DNA of 40,589 nucleotides from CBFDBF01 sp050293315 (GTDB taxonomy: Bacteria; Pseudomonadota; Gammaproteobacteria; Chromatiales; Chromatiaceae), in contig JBNKMS010000025.1 of the NCBI GenBank assembly GCA_050293315.1, forward strand, positions 1 through 40,589, read 5' to 3'. The translations under genes and the position numbers were made by a program. Below are positions 32,004-40,569 of this stretch, piece by piece. The notes beneath the pieces were generated by a model, which was not told the origin of the DNA, ran no database searches, and worked only from the letters and a program-made list of their open reading frames with translations. How positions within the stretch are numbered: position 1 is the stretch's first letter; each line of letters starts with the position of its first letter.

Positions 32004-32810
32004 TTGCGAGTGCTAATAGATTCACACTGTCACCTTGATCGTATCGATCTAAGGCCATTTAATAACTCCTTTGAACATATGATCCAGGCCTCACAGGAGG
32101 CCGGGGTGGGACATATTCTCTGCGTCTCCATTGATCTGGAGAATTACCCCTCAATGCTTGCTCTGGTGGAGCAGTATCCAGAGATATCCATATCCGTTGG
32201 GGTACATCCCAATGAGGTGAAACGGCGTGAGCCTGAACCGGGAGAGCTGGAGCGGTTGGCCACTCATCCAAAAAATGTCGCCATCGGTGAGACCGGCCTG
32301 GACTATTTTCGTAGCGGTGGTGATCTGGAGTGGCAACATAATCGCTTCCGCCACCATATCGCGGCCGCACGTAGCTGTAGCAAGCCGCTAATCATCCATA
32401 CCCGAAATGCAAAGGAAGATACCATCCGCATCATGCAGGAGGAGCAGGCGAAAGATGTTGGTGGGGTAATGCACTGCTTTACCGAAGATTGGGATATGGC
32501 AAAACAGGCGCTGGATATGGATTTCTATATCTCTTTCTCAGGAATTGTCACCTTCAACAGCGCTACAGAGCTGCGTCAGGTAGCTCAACAGGTGCCGGAT
32601 GATCGTATCCTGATAGAGACCGACGCACCCTATCTGGCACCAGTTCCACACCGGGGTAAGCCGAATATCCCGGCCTATGTCGGCTATGTTGCCGACTGCC
32701 TGGCCGAATTGAGAGGGTGTTCTCGTGAGGAGATAGAGCGGACCACCAGCGGAAACTTTAACCGGCTCTTTTCTCCCCGGGCAAATACAGGCACCACTAG
32801 GCTAAAGTAG
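32004..32810 (+). CDS. tatD: TatD family metal-dependent hydrolase
   Basis: A 268-residue TIM-barrel metal-dependent DNase/deoxyribonuclease (YcfH group). Metal ligands in DSHCHLD at the N terminus, Glu in IGETGLDYF, His in IIHTRNAK, His in MHCFTE and Asp in IETDAPYLAP are all present. The start is TTG directly after the pilZ stop (32004), or GTG at 32010 (MLIDSHCHLD), which resembles E. coli YcfH better. Neither has a strong RBS, so translation may be coupled to pilZ. It ends the long fab/tmk gene string. Confidence 0.93.
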   Translation: MRVLIDSHCHLDRIDLRPFNNSFEHMIQASQEAGVGHILCVSIDLENYPSMLALVEQYPEISISVGVHPNEVKRREPEPGELERLATHPKNVAIGETGLDYFRSGGDLEWQHNRFRHHIAAARSCSKPLIIHTRNAKEDTIRIMQEEQAKDVGGVMHCFTEDWDMAKQALDMDFYISFSGIVTFNSATELRQVAQQVPDDRILIETDAPYLAPVPHRGKPNIPAYVGYVADCLAELRGCSREEIERTTSGNFNRLFSPRANTGTTRLK

Positions 32811-33155
32811 TTAAAAATGCAATACAGACGCTCTCTCGCCATCAACTAAAACAGCGCACTGCTCGTATGGATCTGCAAGGAACTTCTCTACCTTGTGACA
32901 ACGGGCAGCAACTTGGTGGGATTGATATTGTCCGAAAAACTGTCCAGAGCCATCCCATAAAGAGACCCTCCCGCTGATAACTTCAGCGCCGTTGATGGTT
33001 ACGATCACCTTTCCGCTTAATTCATTGAATGAGCCGCCAACCATCCAGGCAGCATCATTCGACCCCCTGGGGCGGTAGCTGTTGACTGGGGCTGTAGTAA
33101 CACAGCCGGCGGTGATGATTGCGGCGGATGCGATAGCGACAAGATGTTTATACAT
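32811..33155 (-). CDS. small exported protein, candidate lipoprotein, unknown
   Basis: A 114-residue product starting at ATG 33153-33155 with a strong GGAGG RBS. A short signal peptide (MYKHLVAIASAAIITAGC) ends in a Cys at residue 18. The lipobox (T-A-G-C) is atypical, since position -3 is usually Leu, so lipidation is not certain. The mature part carries VGGSFNELSGKVIVTINGAEVISGRVSLWDG, cut short here, and two further Cys. I do not recognise the family. It converges on tatD with no gap between stop codons. Confidence 0.65.
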   Translation of the reverse strand: MYKHLVAIASAAIITAGCVTTAPVNSYRPRGSNDAAWMVGGSFNELSGKVIVTINGAEVISGRVSLWDGSGQFFGQYQSHQVAARCHKVEKFLADPYEQCAVLVDGERASVLHF

Positions 33156-33505
33156 GACATCCTCCAATTCTTAGTGGCCTTATGTTGGTGTAAGCGCCTC
33201 TCTGATTATACGACGATACTCGGCAATATTATTGTTATTAGGAGACACAGAGCGGCTGTAGATTAAAGTAAAGCAAAACTGGGTAGATGCGAAAAAACAA
33301 AATTGTCTTACCTTAAATATATAATATTGCGCATAATGTATATTATGTTAAATAATATTAGCTATACATCCAGGCGGTTCTCGTAAGGTATACCCCTCTC
33401 ACAGCTTTCATATTTTGTTCTGTGCTAATATCCGCACGAATAACAAGTTATATTTTCCTGTTATTTTGTTCAATTACTGCTCTTTAAATGCAATAAGGAG
33501 TAGAT
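33156..33505. other. AT-rich intergenic region without gene
   Basis: 350 bp between the divergent lipoprotein gene and the HExxH protein. It is rich in A+T (for example TTAAATATATAATATTGCGC near 33315-33335), contains several TATAAT-like strings and short inverted AT repeats, and probably holds both promoters. I see no open frame, RNA gene or strong hairpin. Confidence 0.5.
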
Positions 33506-35023
33506 ATGCAGATATTAAATAGAGGTTTGATCCCATTGTTTTGCTGCATGTTGGCTGTTGCATTACCGGCATGGGGCCTAGACCTGAACCCTGGCAGATA
33601 CGAAATCAGCGTCAGTGTGGAGATGCAAGGTATGCCCGCTGGCATGCCAGGTAGTGCACCTACCCAAACAATGCATCAATGTCTCACTGAGCAGAATCCG
33701 ATACCTAACTCCTCTAATGCCCAGGGATGCAAAATCAGGGATATGCAGACCAGAGACAATACCGTCACCTATAAGATGGAGTGTGAGCAGCAGGGAATGA
33801 AAATGGAGAGCAGTGGCGAGATGACCTATAAGGGTGACTCGTTTGTAGGCATGACACGTACTGAAATGGGGCCAGGCACCGGTGGGATAACGGTCATCTC
33901 CAGGCTTACAGGCAGACGGATCGGCGAGTGTGAGAGCTCTGGTGCAGAGTTGGCGATCGATAATGATGACACCTCCATTACCATGAGTGGAGCAGATGAA
34001 GGTAGTGCAAATGAGGCCGATGATGAGACAGCCGCATGTGCTGCGGCAAGATTTCGCATAGATGCTACTCACACATTCAACTGGAGCCCGGGCCGTGTGA
34101 CCGATCAGTTTCTGGTCAATGGCAAGACCACAATGGGTGCGGTCTGCTTCGTCGGGACCAAAAGTACAGAAGAAAAACCCCACCGCTGCCGACTCCCCTA
34201 CTCTAACGACGGCTATATCCAGACAGATGCCGGCAAATGCAGTGTGAGTGGCCAGGGCCAAGCACTGCTCGAGGTGGTCGCATCGTGTAAGAGTGGGAAT
34301 TACATACTAGAGATGACCGAATACCATGATCCTGATGCGGGGCCAGGTGGCGAAATGGACTGCCCTAAGGTGCCGCTTACTCAATCGCATCCGACCTATT
34401 ATCCAGGTACGATCACCACGGTCTCCTTCCCTACTTCACAGGAGTCGTATGTAGCCAGTGAACCTGGACCTGATATGTCAGGCTCCTTCGAATACGCAAA
34501 GAGTTGGAAGATCAGTGTAGTATCAGAGGCGCCGTGCGAAGATATAAAAATGCTGCAGTTATATGCAGAGGCCGCAAAAAAACGTATGGAGTTGTATGAG
34601 CAACTGTTGCCTCAAGCTAAAGATGCAGCAGATCTTGATCGCCTGGTACAGGAGGCGATGGATAAGTACTATCAAGACGCCATCGACTCCGGCCAGATTG
34701 GCTCCGCAGATCCGCCGACAACCGGTGGGCATTTTGACCCATGTACAACTGGGAATATTGTAATTAATTCTATGTGCGCGAGTGGAAAGATGGGCTCGCC
34801 ACTGTGCGACTGGATTGATCAGGGCATAAAGGTCCATGAAAATAGACATAGAAGCGACGCCATCTCAGATCCCACATCTACAAGAAAATATTGCACGTCG
34901 CAAGGTAAGGCTGAGGCGCGCATCGCTTCTGAGTGGGAGGCCAACGCCTACGGTGATGAATATGCGGCCTACAAAGAGATGCTGGATGCGCTAAGAGACC
35001 TGTTTCCTGAATGTTTTGAGTGA
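33506..35023 (+). CDS. secreted Cys-rich protein: DUF3617-like N part, HExxH C part
   Basis: A 505-residue protein with a signal peptide (about 1-24, ending PAWG-LD). The N-terminal ~130 mature residues (DLNPGRYEISVSVEM, MHQCLTEQNPIP, MECEQQGMKMES) have the pattern of DUF3617. The middle, residues ~170-370, is not recognised. The C-terminal third has VHENRH (H444, E445, H448), the HExxH zinc-peptidase signature, followed by Glu-rich SEWEANAYGDEY (E476, E478) that could give a third ligand. The mature part has 16 Cys, suggesting disulfides and function outside the cytoplasm. RBS AAGGAG. It sits tail-to-tail with the gsp operon and might be its substrate, which is inference. Non-catalytic use of the HExxH is possible. 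Confidence 0.75.
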   Translation: MQILNRGLIPLFCCMLAVALPAWGLDLNPGRYEISVSVEMQGMPAGMPGSAPTQTMHQCLTEQNPIPNSSNAQGCKIRDMQTRDNTVTYKMECEQQGMKMESSGEMTYKGDSFVGMTRTEMGPGTGGITVISRLTGRRIGECESSGAELAIDNDDTSITMSGADEGSANEADDETAACAAARFRIDATHTFNWSPGRVTDQFLVNGKTTMGAVCFVGTKSTEEKPHRCRLPYSNDGYIQTDAGKCSVSGQGQALLEVVASCKSGNYILEMTEYHDPDAGPGGEMDCPKVPLTQSHPTYYPGTITTVSFPTSQESYVASEPGPDMSGSFEYAKSWKISVVSEAPCEDIKMLQLYAEAAKKRMELYEQLLPQAKDAADLDRLVQEAMDKYYQDAIDSGQIGSADPPTTGGHFDPCTTGNIVINSMCASGKMGSPLCDWIDQGIKVHENRHRSDAISDPTSTRKYCTSQGKAEARIASEWEANAYGDEYAAYKEMLDALRDLFPECFE

Positions 35024-35040
35024 TGGGTGGGTATGAACAC

Positions 35041-35523
35041 TTAATCTCTTATAAGCAGTAGCGTGGCGTTAACGCGTCCCGTTTGTTCGCCTTTCTTGAC
35101 CAGAAATAGTTCAGCGTGGATAAGGTGCTTGGTAGAGTTTATTACCAGCCACTCTATCAATTTATCAAACTCTACATCTTCTATTCGTACCCGTACTTTA
35201 TTATTACCTTCAGGAGTCAATCTTTTTATAGATGTTTTAATCCCAATTGCCGATCCGCTTTGATCTATAATTGCCAGCAGCGATCGATTGTCCTTTGGCG
35301 CATTGGCATTTTGTGGGGTGCCCAATATTTTATATTCATTGGTAATATTAATCAGTTCTGTCAATTCTAATTGTTTTGAACTTAACGTCTCTACACTCTC
35401 TTCTAGTATTGCTTCCAGTGGCCGATACATAAATAGATATAGTAATAACAGTACGGCGAATAACGACCCAAGCCATAAATACTGGCGCTCTTCCATGCTT
35501 ATATTCTGATACCAATCATTCAT
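35041..35523 (-). CDS. gspM: type II secretion protein M
   Basis: A 160-residue inner-membrane protein of the T2SS assembly platform. A short cytoplasmic N terminus, one transmembrane helix (about 14-33, YLWLGSLFAVLLLLYLFMY) and a periplasmic ferredoxin-like domain. Sequence similarity in GspM is low; the call rests on this layout and on following gspL with a 4-bp overlap. It ends the operon, 17 bp from the stop of the converging HExxH gene. No gspN follows. Confidence 0.85.
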   Translation of the reverse strand: MNDWYQNISMEERQYLWLGSLFAVLLLLYLFMYRPLEAILEESVETLSSKQLELTELINITNEYKILGTPQNANAPKDNRSLLAIIDQSGSAIGIKTSIKRLTPEGNNKVRVRIEDVEFDKLIEWLVINSTKHLIHAELFLVKKGEQTGRVNATLLLIRD

Positions 35524-36761
35524 GTCTGATTTACCTGTATTTTGATGCGCGCCTCTACGATTTTATCTTTGGATACAGCAGAGAGGATAACTGATGTAGT
35601 GCCGCCGCCGGCATCAAGCTGCTGCTTGAACTGTTCTATCTGCGCAACACTTTTTCCATGTAGATTTATTACCAGACTGTGTTGTCTAAACTCTATGTCG
35701 TTAAGCTCAATAGTGCTATGCCTCTGCTTCACCTCTCCAAGTATCATCAATAGAGCTAATAAATCATCCTTGACCTGACCATGGGCACGTCTGCGTAAAT
35801 CCAGCTTTTGTTTGGCCTGTTCTGCCAGGCGTGATTTAATCAATCTCTTTACATCTGGGAATGTTTTATGGAACAGTGTTTCACTCTTCTGTGTAACGGT
35901 CTCGATTTCACTATGGATTGAGTAATAACGATAGCCAGCAGTGACAAGATAGATAGCAATGGCTGCTAAGAAGATCGCTGCTGCCAGCCTCCAGCTTCTA
36001 ACCAATTGCGTTGAATTTGGTCTATTAAATCCGGTAAGTAGATTTATTTGTGGTCTTTTTAACTCGGATTCGGATAGGAGTTGCAAATCAGAAGAATATG
36101 TCTGTTCAATAGTAAGTTGATCGCTAAGTCCATCCAGTAGTTGCGATATATCAGGTGCCTCATGCTGTCCATCCCAAATCGATATATCTGTATAGCGATG
36201 ATTCTCATCCATCTCATTCTGTAGAGATGTGATAACCAGAGGAAGTTGATTGAGAGAACACTCAAATCCGGAGGCAATTCCGGTGCGAACAATAGCGTTG
36301 CCATTTCTAGTAAGGATAGATAGACCGCCCTCATGCCAAGGCAGTAGTAGTGGTTCTGCCACGACCTTTATGGGGTATATTTCGACCGTGGAGAGTTGCT
36401 GCAACAACTCCATAAAGAAATCTTTTGCAACTGCAATCACAGGGATGGGTTCATCGTCGAGACGCTCTTCCCAGGTGCAATGTATCAACTCGATATCTTC
36501 TGCCATCTGCTCTTCCAGCGCATATGGAATTGCTCTGGCGACTGTGCGGCGCCCCCCTTTTGGAATAACCACTTTGGTTATCAGCAAGGATCGTCCGGCA
36601 ACTAGAAGGATTACGTTTCTATCTTTCGCGCATAAGGCTAAGTTGTGCAGATCGCCTGATTTCTCCTCTCCATCATAACGATACTCTTTATTGAGTGTGA
36701 TCCAGCTCCATTTGCTGAAATCATCACTGTTATATCGTGCAAGTAAGAAACCGTTACTCAT
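35520..36761 (-). CDS. gspL: type II secretion protein L
   Basis: The 413-residue platform protein links the GspE ATPase to the periplasm. N-terminal actin-like cytoplasmic domain (about 1-240; RTVARAIPYALEEQMAEDIEL is the clearest family block, quoted in part), one transmembrane helix (about 262-283, LAAAIFLAAIAIYLVTAGY) and a C-terminal periplasmic ferredoxin-like domain. It overlaps gspK by 8 bp and gspM by 4 bp. Confidence 0.92.
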   Translation of the reverse strand: MSNGFLLARYNSDDFSKWSWITLNKEYRYDGEEKSGDLHNLALCAKDRNVILLVAGRSLLITKVVIPKGGRRTVARAIPYALEEQMAEDIELIHCTWEERLDDEPIPVIAVAKDFFMELLQQLSTVEIYPIKVVAEPLLLPWHEGGLSILTRNGNAIVRTGIASGFECSLNQLPLVITSLQNEMDENHRYTDISIWDGQHEAPDISQLLDGLSDQLTIEQTYSSDLQLLSESELKRPQINLLTGFNRPNSTQLVRSWRLAAAIFLAAIAIYLVTAGYRYYSIHSEIETVTQKSETLFHKTFPDVKRLIKSRLAEQAKQKLDLRRRAHGQVKDDLLALLMILGEVKQRHSTIELNDIEFRQHSLVINLHGKSVAQIEQFKQQLDAGGGTTSVILSAVSKDKIVEARIKIQVNQT

Positions 36762-37692
36762 AAAATGAGCCCCTTCTAGAGCGCCTGACCACTTTTATAT
36801 GTTCCGCATTTTCCCTAAACAGTACTGACCTGTACCCCAGTTTTAAATGATCTATCTGCACCCTGCTTTCAGCAGCAAAATATTGACTTGAAACAGACAA
36901 TCCATCTGCCGTTACCTCTCTGCCAGCTAAAGCGGGATGCTGCAGAAATGCGTCGATATCGGTAAATGGCTGTTCCTCTCTGCTACTTATAATAGCCTCG
37001 GCATCCTGAGGTGTAATATTACCTAAACTTCGCAAAACAATCTCAGACGCAGTGTTTACATTAATACTAACACCTACTGGCAGGGCCGACAGATACGGTT
37101 CGAGTGCTTGATATATCTCATCTGTAAATCCATAGATCAATCTTAGTTCACTTATATCAGCGATTGCGTTATTGGCTGAGCGATAAGCCGGCACTATACC
37201 TGTATAGTAGCTGTCTTCGGCTCCACCTGGATAGTGTATATTGTCATCTGCATCTAACCAGTCAAGAAGACGATCAACCAACTCCTGCGGTACATCCAAT
37301 ATCGTAAACATCCTGCGCAGTCTAGTCAGACTCGCCTTGCCGACATTGCCTGGGGCCAATAAATTATTAACGTTGAATCTGCTCTGGCAGTCGGAGATGG
37401 TGGCTGCGATCTGCCCACCATCGATCGCTGTCGGCTCAATGGGCTGGTTCCAGCTGTCGTGTGCACTATCCACCATGTTGTCCCTGGCGTCCTTATACAA
37501 TTGTCCAAGCGCCCATGTGTCCACCCCGTTGGCATACAACCAGTTCTGTTCCAAACGCTGTCTATTATAGGTTTTCTGTATATCAATCCGTTGTCTCTTG
37601 ATCATGGATATACTGATGATTGAGACAATGCTAACTATCAGCAGAGTGGTCAATAGCGCGATGCCGCGAGAGTGATAGTGCCCTAACTTCAT
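36754..37692 (-). CDS. gspK: type II secretion minor pseudopilin K
   Basis: A 312-residue large minor pseudopilin that caps the pseudopilus tip. The prepilin leader ends HSRG and is followed by IALLTTLLIVSIV, without the Glu-5 seen in the others, as is normal for GspK. The C-terminal SAM-like region with NVNTASEIVLRSLG and EEQPFTDIDAFLQ is typical. Overlaps gspJ by 4 bp. Confidence 0.94.
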   Translation of the reverse strand: MKLGHYHSRGIALLTTLLIVSIVSIISISMIKRQRIDIQKTYNRQRLEQNWLYANGVDTWALGQLYKDARDNMVDSAHDSWNQPIEPTAIDGGQIAATISDCQSRFNVNNLLAPGNVGKASLTRLRRMFTILDVPQELVDRLLDWLDADDNIHYPGGAEDSYYTGIVPAYRSANNAIADISELRLIYGFTDEIYQALEPYLSALPVGVSINVNTASEIVLRSLGNITPQDAEAIISSREEQPFTDIDAFLQHPALAGREVTADGLSVSSQYFAAESRVQIDHLKLGYRSVLFRENAEHIKVVRRSRRGSFYE

Positions 37693-38294
37693 AATCCAAT
37701 CACAAACAGGCGAGAAACTGCGCCGTATTTATCGGTATTGATGGTAACTTCTACTGCCTTTGGAAGAGTGGTGTCGCTGACCTCAGGTCCTGGCGGCCAG
37801 TAATCTTGCCAATCATCCGGTTTATCATATTTCAAAAAGCGTAGCGTGATCCCTTGTACGCCATCCATCAGTCGCATGCGGTTTGATGTGCTTCCGTGTA
37901 CGCGATCCAGGACCGACCATACCAGGCGCTCCAGCGATCCTTCAATCAGTTGGTACTCTACTCTGCGGAGATCTGATCCTCCTCTAATCGTGCCGTTAAC
38001 CCCGCCTCTGGTCAGATGTAGCACACCATCACCAAGGCCACTATGTAGTGCCTCCTCTTGTGTCCCAAATTCATCCCTGACACTGCGAGGGACTATCTGT
38101 TCAAGATCCTGTTGTATAAACAGGAATGTCCTCTGTAGAGAGTCAAGCTCATTGGCTGACCGCTCAAGCAGCTTATTGCCTTCCAGCATCTGCCTGAGGC
38201 CACCGTACGCCATGGCTGCCATAACAGAAAATATGGAGATTGCAATCAGCAACTCCAACAAGGTGAACCCTCTTGGAGGACGTGGGCTATTCAT
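37689..38294 (-). CDS. gspJ: type II secretion minor pseudopilin J
   Basis: A 201-residue minor pseudopilin. Start at ATG 38292-38294 gives a short prepilin leader MNSPRPPRG followed by FTLLELLIAISIFSVMA with Glu at +5. An upstream start would lengthen the leader unusually. The periplasmic part contains FIQQDLEQIVPRSVRDEFG, a GspJ block. Overlaps gspI by 8 bp. Confidence 0.94.
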   Translation of the reverse strand: MNSPRPPRGFTLLELLIAISIFSVMAAMAYGGLRQMLEGNKLLERSANELDSLQRTFLFIQQDLEQIVPRSVRDEFGTQEEALHSGLGDGVLHLTRGGVNGTIRGGSDLRRVEYQLIEGSLERLVWSVLDRVHGSTSNRMRLMDGVQGITLRFLKYDKPDDWQDYWPPGPEVSDTTLPKAVEVTINTDKYGAVSRLFVIGL

Positions 38295-38676
38295 GTCTGA
38301 CCCATAGATAGCCGATGGTTCTGGCAAGCGTTGATGAATGCCCTTCCCTACCGACAGTTATAATTACACGGTATACCGATGGGTCAGGGGTTTTTTCTAT
38401 CTGCTGTTGCCACTCCCAATCTCTGTTGGCCATCTGTTCAACGCCATTGCTATTACCAGTATGAATATCAGGCTGCTCAAGCCGCATCCTGGCAATCCGG
38501 TTTAGCGCCACCCATTGCGCCAGGGTCCTCTCTTCAATAGCACCCTGGTTTTTTGCCCCATCTCCAATACTTTTGACCAGTCCACCCATGGTAAGGGCGA
38601 GGATAAACAGCGCTACGACTACCTCAAGGAGGGTAAATCCGAGTTGGGCATAACTCTTTGAGGACTTAATCTTCAT
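38287..38676 (-). CDS. gspI: type II secretion minor pseudopilin I
   Basis: A 129-residue minor pseudopilin. Start MKIKSSKSYAQLG at 38676 places the prepilin cleavage site before FTLLEVVVALFILALTMG. Typical ending WVALNRIARMRLEQ and the later Trp-containing WEWQQQIEKTPDPSVYRV. A longer frame reaching 38763 lies inside gspH and is rejected. Overlaps gspH by 11 bp. Confidence 0.93.
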   Translation of the reverse strand: MKIKSSKSYAQLGFTLLEVVVALFILALTMGGLVKSIGDGAKNQGAIEERTLAQWVALNRIARMRLEQPDIHTGNSNGVEQMANRDWEWQQQIEKTPDPSVYRVIITVGREGHSSTLARTIGYLWVRHE

Positions 38677-39214
38677 CCTTCGATTCCAACATAATGTCCC
38701 CCTCCTCCCCATACCAAATACGATACTTTGGAGTAGCGTCAGGATCCACAACCAATATCTCAAATGGATCTATTTCACCACTGGAGAAAAAAACAATATG
38801 GGGAACCAGATTGTTTGTAGGGTCTTCGTTTTCCGACTCTTCTGTAGTGAGAGTAATTTCCCTGCTTCCAAGCCGTAGATCAAACTTCCACCCGACAGGC
38901 AGATTATGCGGTTTCAGGGCCTCGGTATCGTCTAACTCTACCCATCGTGATTGACCTGCCTGAATAAACTGGTATCGCCTCTCATCTAGCATGACAGCAA
39001 TGGGACGCCCCCTGACAACAGACTCCTCACCTGCCAGGGCTAGCTGAAAGCGAAGCTGCTGTAGCTGCTCAAGGATCTCTCTGTCATCACTACGTACATT
39101 AATACTGAGTACTGCAAAGCCGCTGATAAGACCGATAATAAACACCACTACTAAAAGCTCTATCAGCGTAAAACCCGGTGTAGGCCCCCTTCCCATGCGG
39201 CCATTTAGACTCAT
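38666..39214 (-). CDS. gspH: type II secretion minor pseudopilin H
   Basis: A 182-residue minor pseudopilin with a leader ending TPG and FTLIELLVVVFIIGLISGF, Glu at +5. The C-terminal FFSSGEIDPFEILV is a GspH pattern. Its ATG overlaps the gspG stop (ATGA). It joins the I-J-K tip complex that starts pseudopilus assembly. Confidence 0.94.
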   Translation of the reverse strand: MSLNGRMGRGPTPGFTLIELLVVVFIIGLISGFAVLSINVRSDDREILEQLQQLRFQLALAGEESVVRGRPIAVMLDERRYQFIQAGQSRWVELDDTEALKPHNLPVGWKFDLRLGSREITLTTEESENEDPTNNLVPHIVFFSSGEIDPFEILVVDPDATPKYRIWYGEEGDIMLESKDED

Positions 39215-39636
39215 TCCAGATCCCAGTTGCCTATATCTGTGTTGGGTCTGGTGCCGCCGACAGCGCCATCGGCCCCCAGTGAAAACAGATCAAACTCACC
39301 ATGACTGCCTGGCTGCAGGTAATTATAAGGTCTCCCCCATGGATCCTTGGGGAGATGCTTGATATACCCGCCCTCTTGCCATTTTGCGCCTTCAGGGAGG
39401 CTGCTGGGGCGTGTGACGAGTGCCTCAAGCCCCTCATCCGTAGTTGGGTAGGTGTAATTATCCAGTCGATAGAGATCGAGGGCGGCCGACAATGCACGTA
39501 TATCCTGCTTGACCTTCGCCTCTCTGGCCTCGTCCGGGCGACCCATGATCTTGGGTACCACGATGGCCGCAAGGATGCTCAAGATCACCACCACCACCAT
39601 CACCTCGACCAAGGTGAAACCACGAGAATTAGACAT
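39211..39636 (-). CDS. gspG: type II secretion major pseudopilin G
   Basis: A 141-residue major pseudopilin that forms the pseudopilus shaft. Very short leader MSNSRG then FTLVEVMVVVVILSILAAIVVPKIMG. The conserved KDPWGRPYNYLQPGSHGEFDLFSLGADGA region, quoted in part, and the Ca2+-site Asp residues (TDIGNWDLE) are present. RBS AAGGAG lies 9 bases upstream of ATG and touches the border of the RAYT element. As the first visible gene of gspGHIJKLM it must be read from a promoter inside or beyond that element. Confidence 0.97.
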   Translation of the reverse strand: MSNSRGFTLVEVMVVVVILSILAAIVVPKIMGRPDEAREAKVKQDIRALSAALDLYRLDNYTYPTTDEGLEALVTRPSSLPEGAKWQEGGYIKHLPKDPWGRPYNYLQPGSHGEFDLFSLGADGAVGGTRPNTDIGNWDLE

Positions 39637-39647
39637 ATAAGCTCCTT

Positions 39648-40482
39648 AAACCGGGGTCGGAACACAGTTTTTGCTAATATACTACAGCCACCTGTATATC
39701 GCCCGTCTTTCTTCTAGGCGTGGTCGCCCTGATAACCCCGGCCTGGCCTGACGCTGCAACATCACCTCTATTTTGTCTTTGAAGTCTTCCCTGCCCAGCA
39801 CTAATTCCTGATTTAGTGCCTCTCTCACGCTATGCAATTCACCCAAATCCAGATGATGACGAAACAATTCACGATATGCGTGTTCCCGAGCCTCTTTTGC
39901 TTGCCCTAAAGACAGATACAAAGGATGTGCCGTTAACATCCTATTTGGATCGCCATTCGCATTTGCACCATAACTCGACCATTGATACTCACCCGGATGT
40001 TCAACCATACTTGCCCGTACCGGATTCATCTCAATATATCGCATACAGGTCAACAGGTAGGCCTCGCTATCTACCAAACTAGCCTTATAGCGCCCTTCCC
40101 AGAGTCCTCCGGTGCGCCTGTAACTATGGTTAATATAGCGCACGAATTTGCGCCCTAAATCTTGCATAGTATGCATGACGCTGAATGGCTGCTCAGGCGT
40201 GACTAACAAATGAACATGATTTGTCATCAGCACATAGGCATGGATCTGAAGCTGGTTTTTCAGCGCTGCTTCATGGGCATCATGAAGATAACGCTGATAA
40301 TCCTCTTCCGCGAAAAAGCATGGTTCTCGGTTATGGCCACGCTGAATGACATGCTGCGGCATGCCCGGCAGTAAGAAACGTGGTTTACGTGACATGCTCC
40401 ACCTCCTTGTGGTTGGGTTCACGCGATTAGATTGTAGGTAGCCTAGGCTATATTAGCGAAAACTGTGTTCCGACCCGGGTTT
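39648..40482. mobile_element. 835-bp RAYT element with 34-bp inverted ends
   Basis: The left end 39648-39681 and the right end 40449-40482 are inverted repeats of 34 bp with two mismatches, built around GTCGGAACACAGTTTT. The left end abuts the transposase stop codon, and the right end lies 53 bp upstream of its start codon. The right border joins the truncated RAYT fragment at 40486. No target duplication is obvious. Mobility is inferred from this structure. Confidence 0.75.
39682..40395 (-). CDS. REP-associated tyrosine transposase (RAYT, Y1 family)
   Basis: A 237-residue single-strand transposase of the IS200/IS605-related TnpA_REP group. Start MSRKPRFLLPG (ATG 40393-40395, RBS AGGAGG about 8 bases upstream). 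The metal-binding HUH motif is NHVHLLV (H60, H62). The likely nucleophile is Y120 in MRYIEMNPVRA, the standard RAYT context. LGRKFVRYINHSYRRTGGLWEGRYKAS is also typical (shown as a pointer only). Intact and probably active. RAYTs move or maintain REP sequences, one pair of which occurs at 14743-14795. Confidence 0.93.
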   Translation of the reverse strand: MSRKPRFLLPGMPQHVIQRGHNREPCFFAEEDYQRYLHDAHEAALKNQLQIHAYVLMTNHVHLLVTPEQPFSVMHTMQDLGRKFVRYINHSYRRTGGLWEGRYKASLVDSEAYLLTCMRYIEMNPVRASMVEHPGEYQWSSYGANANGDPNRMLTAHPLYLSLGQAKEAREHAYRELFRHHLDLGELHSVREALNQELVLGREDFKDKIEVMLQRQARPGLSGRPRLEERRAIYRWL

Positions 40483-40485
40483 TTT

Positions 40486-40569
40486 CTAAAAACATGGCTC
40501 GCGGTTATTACCGCGCTGAATGATATGCTGTGGTATTCCTACCAGATTGAAACGTCGCTTGCGTGGCAT
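40486..40569 (-). pseudogene. 5' remnant of a second RAYT gene
   Basis: The minus strand encodes MPRKRRFNLVGIPQHIIQRG then NNREPCF before a stop at the junction with the inverted repeat. It matches the first 27 residues of the intact transposase (same spacing; about 18 identical). RBS AAGGAAG lies upstream. The rest of the gene is not found on the other side of the element. The fragment is therefore a truncated relic. Confidence 0.85.
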
